A stretch of DNA of 5,433 nt, from NCBI GenBank assembly GCA_046496815.1, contig JAWOGN010000408.1:1-5433 (forward strand), read 5' to 3'. Position numbers and translations under genes: made by a program. The notes under the pieces are model-generated. The model was given only the letters and a program-made list of their open reading frames with translations, did no database searches and was not told the origin of the DNA. Every line of letters starts with the position of its first letter. Positions within the stretch are counted from its first letter, which is position 1. Below, one piece after another: positions 1-5,137 of this stretch. This DNA comes from JAWOGN01 sp046496815 (GTDB taxonomy: Bacteria > Desulfobacterota > DSM-4660 > Desulfatiglandales > Desulfatiglandaceae).

Positions 1-49
1 AAGGCCACGCTACCGTTCCATGGTATGCGGTAAGGCTTTGCGGCCTTTT
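1..49 (+). terminator. Possible rightward hairpin terminator at window edge
   Basis: Two nested pairings are visible: AAGGCC at 1-6 with GGCCTT at 42-47, or the shorter aaggc (32-36) with gcctt (43-47). TACCG (11-15) with CGGTA (28-32) lies inside the long form. Only four T residues follow (46-49), so termination would be weak. It could belong to a rightward gene ending left of or near base 33. Its function is an inference. Confidence 0.25.
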
Positions 50-129
50 CAGAGAGATTCCACCGGCCCCCAACGCACGATTACAAAGCGCTGAATCCAT
101 ATAATTAAATCTATTCATACTTCATGTGC

Positions 130-158
130 ACTAAAAACAAAAAAAGGAAAAATGTCAA
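130..158 (-). promoter_or_regulatory. Possible leftward sigma70 promoter
   Basis: On the minus strand a perfect TTGACA (158-153) is followed after 17 bases by TTTAGT (135-130), which matches the -10 consensus at four of six positions. It would drive transcription out of the left edge. The surrounding AT-richness raises the chance of a spurious match, and no convincing gene start follows within the window. Confidence 0.25.
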
Positions 159-261
159 GAGAAAAATACATTATGTAGTAGTAGTGATAAAAAAAATACC
201 ACATGTAGGAGTATATTTTTGCCCTGACGTGGATCTCAGCGAAGCGCGGATTGTTATTAAG

Positions 262-278
262 GCGGCAAGACGTGCCGC
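262..278 (-). terminator. GC hairpin after thioesterase, possible terminator
   Basis: A perfect 6-bp stem, GCGGCA (262-267) and TGCCGC (273-278), encloses a 5-base loop. It begins 15 bases beyond the thioesterase stop codon in the direction of transcription. The minus transcript continues as CTTAATAAC, so the U-tract is poor. The position fits the end of the leftward operon, but efficiency as an intrinsic terminator is uncertain. Confidence 0.4.
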
Positions 279-293
279 TCGCGGGGTGGGTGC

Positions 294-725
294 CTATGCA
301 TTTCCAAATACCTGCATGGAGTCCTGCAGCGCATGCCGCAACCACTCAGGTACTTTAATCTTCTCAAAAGTGTCGGTCCGGACGCAGACGGTGACGGTGT
401 GTCCTTCAACGACGATTTCCTCCTTTTCTCCCACCAGGTATCCTCTGTATCCCCAAGTGATGGAGGTTTGCCCAACGGTGATGACCCGGACTTCCATGTC
501 CATGCGATCTCCGTACTCCAGGCGCCGGTGAAAGTCACTCTCCATGTGGACGGTCGGAAGGGAGACGTTTTTTTTGTGCAATACATCGGAATATTCGATC
601 CCCAATTGAGTCACGAAAAAGTCCTCAAAGGCCAGGTGAAAGTAATGCAAGAAACGGGGATAGTAAACAATCCCGGCGTTATCGATATCGCCGAAGGAAA
701 CCTTAATGGGTGCGCGAAAAGGCAT
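294..725 (-). CDS. Hotdog-fold acyl-CoA thioesterase (4HBT/YbgC-like)
   Basis: This 143-residue protein is predicted to hydrolyse an acyl-CoA or aromatic-CoA thioester to free acid and CoA in the cytoplasm. The N-terminal segment FGDIDNAGIVYYPRF (residues 11-25) matches the 4-hydroxybenzoyl-CoA thioesterase signature. Asp15 sits where the catalytic aspartate of the Pseudomonas enzyme (Asp17) lies, and Gly18 and the two tyrosines follow as usual. The length is normal for a single hotdog domain, and no signal peptide or membrane segment is visible. ATG at 725 is preferred because GAGGAGG lies nine to ten bases upstream; a TTG at 743 would put the start before that ribosome site. It is last in a leftward operon behind two GH57 genes, and its ribosome site overlaps the stop of the broken GH57 ORF. 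The substrate cannot be told from sequence. Family assignment is firm and specificity is open. Confidence 0.9.
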   Translation of the reverse strand: MPFRAPIKVSFGDIDNAGIVYYPRFLHYFHLAFEDFFVTQLGIEYSDVLHKKNVSLPTVHMESDFHRRLEYGDRMDMEVRVITVGQTSITWGYRGYLVGEKEEIVVEGHTVTVCVRTDTFEKIKVPEWLRHALQDSMQVFGNA

Positions 726-739
726 GGGACGATCCCTCC

Positions 740-1078
740 TCAAATGGTGCTAACCGAGTGCTCACGTTTCGATAAGTTCGATCTCAAGTTGAAAATTGCG
801 CTTTTGTCCAGGTTGGAGAAATAAGGCGTGCAGGAAAAGCAGACTTGAACCCTGATAAGTGCGCTCAAAACCCGTCTTAAGATTTCCTGGCTTTCAGGAC
901 GCTGTTTGTCAAGCCATTCGAGGAGCGGTCCTGAGAAGTGCAAGCCCACTTTGACTGCAGGATGGGATTCGAGCAACTCAAGCAAAGGTCGATAACACTT
1001 TTTGTGGGCCATATCGAAGACATGGCCGAAGTTACCAATCGGTTGGTGACAATGAATGACCAGGATTAAGTTCAGCAT
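740..1078 (-). pseudogene. Internally deleted GH57 4-alpha-glucanotransferase/amylase gene
   Basis: The gene starts as a normal GH57 enzyme. MLNLILVIHCHQPIGNF (residues 1-17) carries the family's first conserved region (HxHQP), and LHFSGPLLEWL follows at residues 47-57, as in 4-alpha-glucanotransferases and amylopullulanase-type GH57 proteins. After about residue 69 (EILRR) the similarity stops. The same strand in another frame then encodes 36 residues, GFERTYQGSSLLF... to ...FQLEIELIET with its own TGA at 764-762. This looks like the extreme C-terminus of the same family (DUF1926-type domain). The middle, including the GH57 catalytic Glu and Asp regions and probably over 500 residues, is absent. 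The junction is near 872-881. The N-terminal frame stays open for 112 codons to TGA at 742-740, so a short nonsense-tailed peptide may be made. GH57 identity of both ends rests on remembered family motifs, not on a search. An assembly error is an alternative. Confidence 0.8.
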
Positions 1079-1079
1079 C

Positions 1080-3521
1080 CTATCCTCCTTGGATAGGGAA
1101 GCCCAGTCGTTGTCCCAGTTCCTGAAATGCATGGGCGGTTTCAGCAGGAAGTTTGTCCGCAAATTCCGAATCGCCTTGAAGGTCGTAGAAGATATTTTGG
1201 CAATGCCAAAGATCCAACTCTATATTGAGGTCCTGCGCGAGGTTCAAGAAGTTGAATATATTTTCTATTGAGGCCTTACCGTGGTGTGAGGCCAAGTGCT
1301 CCAGTTGAAGCTGGAGAAACGCCTGAGATTTTTTTTTGATGATTGCTTCGTTTAGCTTGAGGTCACAGCGTTTGGCCAGATTGACCCAAAAACGTAGCTG
1401 TGACCAATCGACAGGGTTTTCTCCATGCCCCGACTCAAGCACCTCAAACAACGCATCCGCGGCCTGGAGCCGAAAGAGGTTGATCATGATGGCCGGCAAA
1501 CGCTCCTCCGTTTCCTCCAGCAAGAATAGAAGATCGCGAAGGTCCCCTTCCCGTGCATTGATGGACTGCTTGATCCGGTGGTATACGTCATGCGCCAAGG
1601 ACTCGATAATGCACTTTCGTGTGTCCGCCATCAGATTCTTGAGGGTGTAAACTTGAAGGTCCGAAATGTGTCCCAGAACAATTCCATTGATGTCCTCCCA
1701 TGTTTTTCCCCTGACCGTCGAACGGAGTTCCTGGGCCAGCTGTTCGAGGGTGGAGTCCGCACCCAGGTTTCCCACCCAGCACCTCAGGTCTTTTCCCTCC
1801 CGGCGAATCGCCGCATAAGCCCTTCCAAACACCCGGCCGGTCATTTTTTCAACAACCCGCACCTCTCCCAGCAGGGCATGCAGCTGCGAATCGTCAACGC
1901 GCTGCCGGCTCAAAGGCTGAACGATTTCTGAAAACACGCAGGTTTTCTGCGCATGCTCGGTCTCCAAAGCTCCCAGGGCGTAGTGGGCGGTTGCGCGGGA
2001 AGGATCCATTCGAGACGCTTTGACCGCTTGCCGGTAGACTTGATCGCCGTGCCCGTAATTCGAATGGTTGCTTTCAGCGTTTCTCAGAATTCCCAGTAGT
2101 TCAGCCTCAAGATCCTTGCCGGCCCACCCCTCGACCAGTTCGATGGCTCTTGCGGCGTATTTGAGCACCTGGGCGGCCTCCAGTCCGGAGATGTCGTCGA
2201 AAAACCAACCACAACTGGTGAACATGTAAAGTGCCATCCGCTGAGACTCCAGGAGTCGCCATGCTTCCGTGGCCTTTTTTTTGCCCGGTTGTCCGACGGC
2301 ATATTGCCTCAGAAAACGCTCCCGTTGAGCGTCCGAAGGATCCATCAACACCTTAATGTACGCATCGCGGGCTTCCCAGGGATCTTTCAGGAGCCTCCCG
2401 CCGCGTTTTTCAAAGATCGCCCCAATTTCTTTCGCCAGCCGATCCAGTCCCTCCCGTAGCGGAGTTCGCCAGGCCTGATTCCATCCAGGGGTGTGGTCCA
2501 CGTTGCATCCGCAGTCGGATCGCCATCTCTCCACGCCGTGTGCACAGCTCCAGGAGCTGTTCTCAAAGAGTTTGACTTCATTTTGCGGCGGAAATTTTTC
2601 GAGAAAAAACGCGTAGTTTGTGAGTTTGATTCCACGGGTTTGCTCGAGGTGGTCAAACAGCCAAGACAACGCCAAATCACCAAACTTGAAATGATGTCCG
2701 TAGGATTCACCGTCGGTGGCGACACTGACCAGCCGCGGTCCATCTCGACGTTCCCCGAAAGCTTGCTCGATTCGCAGGAGAAACCCTTCACCGGATTCAA
2801 GGATTTTCTCATAGGCGACCGCCCTTGAAAGGGAGGCATTGTAGAAAAACACATCCATGAAACTTTGACCCGCCTTGCCGAAGATAACACGGTAAGGTCG
2901 TGTCGGATCGATACGACCTCCCGACACATCTTGCCATGCCCTTTTCTTTGACTCACCGGCCAAACTGCGAACCGCTTTGGCTTGCTCCGGCGATAGAATG
3001 GTAAACTTGATTCCTTCCTCTGACATCAGCTTCAATGTCTCTGTATCAACGGCGGTCTCGGCCAGCCACATGCCTTCGGGTGATCTTCCAAACCGACGCT
3101 TGAAATCCGCGACTCCCCAGCGAATTTGTGTCCGCTTGTCTCTCCTGTTTGCCAGCGGCATAATGATGTGGTTATAGACCTGAGCCAGTGCATTGCCATG
3201 ACCCTCGTATCGGATCCGGCTCGCTTGGTCTGCGGCCAGGATTTGCGCATACACCCATGGATGGCAATCTTCCAACCAGGAAAGCAGTGTCGGACCGAAG
3301 TTGAAACTCATGTACGCGTAATTGTTAACAAGCTTGAGGATAAGACTGTCGTGACCGTGCACACGGGCGCGCGCATTCGGTCCATAGCATTCGCGTGTGA
3401 TGCGATGGTTCCAATCATGGTAGGGCTTGGCGGAGTCTTGATATTCGATTGACTCCACCCATGGATTTTCCCGAGGCGGTTGATAGAAGTGCCCATGGAT
3501 GCACAGATACTCGTTCCTCAT
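1080..3521 (-). CDS. GH57 family glycoside hydrolase with DUF3536-type C-terminal region
   Basis: This 813-residue cytoplasmic protein is a predicted alpha-glucan-acting enzyme; its substrate is not known to me. Residues 1-300 form the GH57 barrel. Region 1 is HGHFYQPPRENPW (9-21). GHGNALAQVYNHIIMPLANR (107-126) is a second conserved stretch. PEGMWLAETAVD (148-159) holds the likely nucleophile Glu155, and VATDGESYGHHFKFGD (267-282) holds the likely acid/base Asp270, so both catalytic positions look intact. A Cys/His/Trp-rich stretch follows (WSCAHGVERW at 324-333, then DCGC). The remaining ~400 residues, with the TSCGWFFDDISGLE motif around 455-470, fit DUF3536. ATG at 3521 is chosen because GGAGAGG precedes it and the family motif begins at residue 8; the frame extends 66 codons upstream but crosses the promoter. 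It is first in a leftward operon, and its stop is one base from the next ATG. Such proteins often neighbour other GH57 and glycogen genes. Confidence 0.92.
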   Translation of the reverse strand: MRNEYLCIHGHFYQPPRENPWVESIEYQDSAKPYHDWNHRITRECYGPNARARVHGHDSLILKLVNNYAYMSFNFGPTLLSWLEDCHPWVYAQILAADQASRIRYEGHGNALAQVYNHIIMPLANRRDKRTQIRWGVADFKRRFGRSPEGMWLAETAVDTETLKLMSEEGIKFTILSPEQAKAVRSLAGESKKRAWQDVSGGRIDPTRPYRVIFGKAGQSFMDVFFYNASLSRAVAYEKILESGEGFLLRIEQAFGERRDGPRLVSVATDGESYGHHFKFGDLALSWLFDHLEQTRGIKLTNYAFFLEKFPPQNEVKLFENSSWSCAHGVERWRSDCGCNVDHTPGWNQAWRTPLREGLDRLAKEIGAIFEKRGGRLLKDPWEARDAYIKVLMDPSDAQRERFLRQYAVGQPGKKKATEAWRLLESQRMALYMFTSCGWFFDDISGLEAAQVLKYAARAIELVEGWAGKDLEAELLGILRNAESNHSNYGHGDQVYRQAVKASRMDPSRATAHYALGALETEHAQKTCVFSEIVQPLSRQRVDDSQLHALLGEVRVVEKMTGRVFGRAYAAIRREGKDLRCWVGNLGADSTLEQLAQELRSTVRGKTWEDINGIVLGHISDLQVYTLKNLMADTRKCIIESLAHDVYHRIKQSINAREGDLRDLLFLLEETEERLPAIMINLFRLQAADALFEVLESGHGENPVDWSQLRFWVNLAKRCDLKLNEAIIKKKSQAFLQLQLEHLASHHGKASIENIFNFLNLAQDLNIELDLWHCQNIFYDLQGDSEFADKLPAETAHAFQELGQRLGFPIQGG
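1084..1090 (-). promoter_or_regulatory. Strong Shine-Dalgarno inside end of upstream GH57 gene
   Basis: AAGGAGG on the minus strand lies in the final codons of the DUF3536-type GH57 gene and sits five bases before the ATG at 1078. That gene's TAG stop (1082-1080) falls between this site and the next start, leaving a one-base gap. This arrangement implies translational coupling of the two GH57 genes. It is preserved although the downstream gene is now broken. Confidence 0.8.
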
Positions 3522-3624
3522 ATGATTTCCTCTCCGGGATTCGCCCCAACATAGACGCCGGTTCGATAGGGATCGTACGGTATTTCTTTTAATCGATATC
3601 CGAAAATTCGTATTGAGTGAGCGT

Positions 3625-3653
3625 AATCTAAGGCAAGAGCTCCCGGGTGTCAA
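3625..3653 (-). promoter_or_regulatory. Leftward sigma70 promoter for the GH57 operon
   Basis: The minus strand has a perfect TTGACA (3653-3648), a 17-base spacer, and TAGATT (3630-3625), which matches TATAAT at four of six positions. Transcription would begin near 3618, giving an untranslated leader of roughly 95 bases before the ATG at 3521. No recognised riboswitch is visible in that leader. Confidence 0.6.
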
Positions 3654-3770
3654 AGGAAAGTCTCCATTTCCAACAATCCCGTATGGGCGATTAGAATTCT
3701 CCTCCCTCCGCCTCAACACACCGGGAATTTGTACCGGCGGCGGGACGCGTCAAACCTCGCTCGGGAAGGG

Positions 3771-3799
3771 TTGAAAATTTGGTGGGTTCCTGCTAAAAG
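3771..3799 (+). promoter_or_regulatory. Rightward sigma70 promoter candidate for yqeB
   Basis: TTGAAA (3771-3776, five of six to consensus) and TAAAAG (3794-3799, four of six) are separated by 17 bases. Transcription would start near 3806 and leave a leader of about 160 bases before yqeB. That is long enough to hold the paired segments described at 3815-3884. It is predicted by pattern only. Confidence 0.45.
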
Positions 3800-3814
3800 A
3801 CTCATTGGTCGCAC

Positions 3815-3884
3815 AACGGCTAAATCTTAAGGGTACACAACGTTCAAAGCCGTTCCGGTGTAGATCAGTCGTCTCACGGCTTTT
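3815..3884 (+). promoter_or_regulatory. Candidate attenuator-like leader with exclusive hairpins
   Basis: Three segments can pair in two exclusive ways. AACGGCT (3815-3821) is fully complementary to AGCCGTT (3848-3854). The overlapping AAAGCCGT (3846-3853) is fully complementary to ACGGCTTT (3876-3883), which runs into TTTT at 3881-3884. The second hairpin has an 8-bp stem and a 22-base loop and could end transcription; the first would prevent it from forming. This is the layout of an attenuator or riboswitch expression platform. I do not recognise a known riboswitch class, including the molybdenum-cofactor RNA. The repeated aacggct/acggct units could instead be protein-binding sites. Confidence 0.35.
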
Positions 3885-3964
3885 GGCGCCGGTTGAAATG
3901 CAAACAGACCCGTCCAGGTTTGATATGAATTGTCCGAATTGCGCTTGAGAGAGAGAATCGGGAG

Positions 3965-4777
3965 ATGCAAAAACATATTAACGTCTCCGACATTCGTATC
4001 GCAATTAGAGGTGCCGGCGACCTCGCTTCCGGGGTAGCTTGGAGACTCCACCACTGCGGATTTAAGGTTCTCATGACGGAGATCGATCCGCCCATGGCTG
4101 TCAGACGGAAGGTTGCTTTTTGCGAGGCGATTTATGCCGGTAGCACGGTCGTAGAAGGGGTCGAAGCGAGGCGTGTGCACGAGGAAGAGGAAATCGTTCG
4201 GCTTTGGGGTCAAAACAAGATACCGATCTTGGTGGATCCGCAATGTGAGATCCGCAGAGTTATCAAGCCGGCCGTATTGGTGGATGCAATTCTGGCAAAG
4301 AAGAACAGAGGCACTTCCCTGGAGGACGCTCCCTTGGTTATTGCGCTTGGTCCGGGGTTTAGAGCGGGCCGAGACGCCCACTTTGTCGTGGAAACCAACC
4401 GGGGTCATTACTTGGGCCGGCTCTTGAAATCGGGCTCAGCAGAACCCGATACCGGCGTACCCGGGGCGGTCCATGGAATTACAACGGATCGCGTGCTCAG
4501 AGCACCCAGAGCAGGTTTTTTGGAGACCCACGCCGAAATCGGGGATTTTGTAAAAAAAGGCGATCGTGTGGGTTCTGTGGATGGCGTACCCGTAAATGCA
4601 AAGATTGACGGTGTCATTCGGGGCCTCATTCATTCCGGAATCACGGTTGCGGAAGGCCTCAAGATTGGGGACATCGATCCCAGGGGAAATAGGGAGTCCT
4701 GCCACACTATTTCAGAAAAAGCGCTTGCCATCGGGGGAGGTGTTTTGGAAGGGATTTTGAGATGGTATGCCCGCTAG
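3965..4777 (+). CDS. yqeB: YqeB/EF2563-family selenium-dependent molybdenum hydroxylase accessory protein
   Basis: This 270-residue cytoplasmic protein belongs to the YqeB/EF2563 family, associated with selenium-dependent molybdenum hydroxylases; its exact biochemical step is unknown. A Rossmann-like start, IRIAIRGAGDLASGVAWRLH (residues 10-29), contains the characteristic RGAGDLASG. PILVDPQ (87-93) and VIALGPGFRAGRDAHFVVET (125-144) are also typical. The C-terminal part, EIGDFVKKGDRVGSVDGVPV (191-210) onward, resembles a barrel-sandwich fold like biotinyl domains. Length suits the short EF2563 form, without the extra domain of the longer E. coli protein. No selenocysteine codon is inside it. 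ATG at 3965 is the only usual start in frame after a TGA at 3926. GGGAG touches the ATG, so the purine-rich GAGAGAGA near 3947-3956 is the better-spaced ribosome site. No YqeC, SelD or hydroxylase gene is visible in this window. The family call is confident. Confidence 0.9.
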   Translation: MQKHINVSDIRIAIRGAGDLASGVAWRLHHCGFKVLMTEIDPPMAVRRKVAFCEAIYAGSTVVEGVEARRVHEEEEIVRLWGQNKIPILVDPQCEIRRVIKPAVLVDAILAKKNRGTSLEDAPLVIALGPGFRAGRDAHFVVETNRGHYLGRLLKSGSAEPDTGVPGAVHGITTDRVLRAPRAGFLETHAEIGDFVKKGDRVGSVDGVPVNAKIDGVIRGLIHSGITVAEGLKIGDIDPRGNRESCHTISEKALAIGGGVLEGILRWYAR

Positions 4778-4806
4778 GTCCACCTTCCAGCTTTTCATGC
4801 AGACGG

Positions 4807-5001
4807 TTAGGCAGGTGATTTCTCTCTGGAGTCCGGGCTTTCCTCCTTAATGGGTTGGAGTACCTCAATGCCGCCAATTCCCCGCATTTTTATATCCGTC
4901 ATCACAATGGGAGGGGATATCTCTCAAAAAAGCTGAAGCGCCTTTTCAATCGGCTCGTTCACACGAACTTTTGTAGATACATCTAAAGATCCTGTGTCAA
5001 T
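4807..5001 (-). pseudogene. Response-regulator receiver-domain relic
   Basis: Within the gap between two rightward genes, the minus strand in one frame reads IDTGSLDVSTKVRVNEPIEK, continues to a TGA at 4926-4924, then reads PPIVMTDIKMRGIGGIEVLQ, IKEESPDSRE and ends at TAA (4809-4807). The phosphoacceptor block of CheY-like receiver domains is plain: VMTDIKM followed by GGIEVL, with the aspartate codon at 4896-4894. The segment before it matches the usual helix ending in ALxLF. The N-terminal acidic pair, the conserved Thr/Ser and Lys, and any output domain are missing, and a stop interrupts the frame. The piece is about half a receiver domain, so I treat it as a decayed remnant. Its original partner and function cannot be told. 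Confidence 0.75.
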
Positions 5002-5031
5002 CCATCACGGTTTGCCCCTATCATCTTTGCC

Positions 5032-5061
5032 TTGACAAAGGTTTTGCGTGCAGAATAGAAG
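5032..5061 (+). promoter_or_regulatory. Promoter candidate for the 3-hydroxyacyl-CoA dehydrogenase gene
   Basis: A perfect TTGACA (5032-5037) is followed after 18 bases by TAGAAG (5056-5061), four of six to TATAAT. Transcription would start near 5068, leaving a leader of about 70 bases. The leader contains an imperfect palindrome, AAGCG (5093-5097) with CGCTT (5105-5109), that could bind a regulator. It suggests this gene is transcribed separately from yqeB, in line with the 360-base gap. Confidence 0.45.
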
Positions 5062-5137
5062 AGACTTCAGACCACGAAAAATCTGATCTGCAAGCGATAG
5101 GATACGCTTACTGTTTAACCGATAAGGGAGAAAAGAC

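Larger units (their letters stand above)
1..293. other. Intergenic stretch with AT-rich island
   Basis: No gene is supported here. The stretch lies downstream of the leftward thioesterase. Positions about 95-220 are markedly AT-rich, with runs of A and a gtagtagtag micro-repeat near 176-185, unlike the balanced composition of the neighbouring genes. At the left edge several frames stay open: minus-strand codons from an ATG at 118 run to base 1, and plus frames stop at 33, 94 and 108. None has a recognisable protein or a good ribosome site. The plus-strand frame open from 124 runs into the antisense of the thioesterase and has no ribosome site. Confidence 0.6.

Noticed and set aside
124..531. 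135-codon plus-strand ORF starting in the AT-rich island
   Set aside because: Low-complexity Lys/Val start, no ribosome site, and most of it is antisense to the thioesterase.
726..743. TTG start six codons earlier for the thioesterase
   Set aside because: The Shine-Dalgarno would lie inside the coding region; ATG at 725 is correctly spaced.
333..824. 163-codon plus-strand ORF opposite the thioesterase and the GH57 remnant
   Set aside because: It is antisense to a clear hotdog thioesterase, has no ribosome site and shows no family motif.
1056..3452. Several plus-strand ORFs of 60-120 codons across the GH57 gene
   Set aside because: All are antisense or other-frame shadows of one long, motif-bearing GH57 gene.
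3522..3719. 66-codon upstream extension of the DUF3536-type GH57 frame
   Set aside because: It crosses the predicted promoter, has no family similarity, and the ATG at 3521 has a good ribosome site directly before the conserved first motif.
3854..3900. tRNA-like stretch (ccggtgtagatcagtcg resembles a D-arm)
   Set aside because: No matching acceptor stem, anticodon arm or T-arm could be found at the right distances.
3800..3964. Known molybdenum-cofactor riboswitch ahead of yqeB
   Set aside because: The context is tempting, but I could not match the sequence to the conserved core as I know it. It is kept only as an unclassified leader candidate.
3827..4408. 193-codon minus-strand ORF opposite yqeB
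   Set aside because: It is a shadow of the yqeB reading frame, with no ribosome site or recognisable motif.
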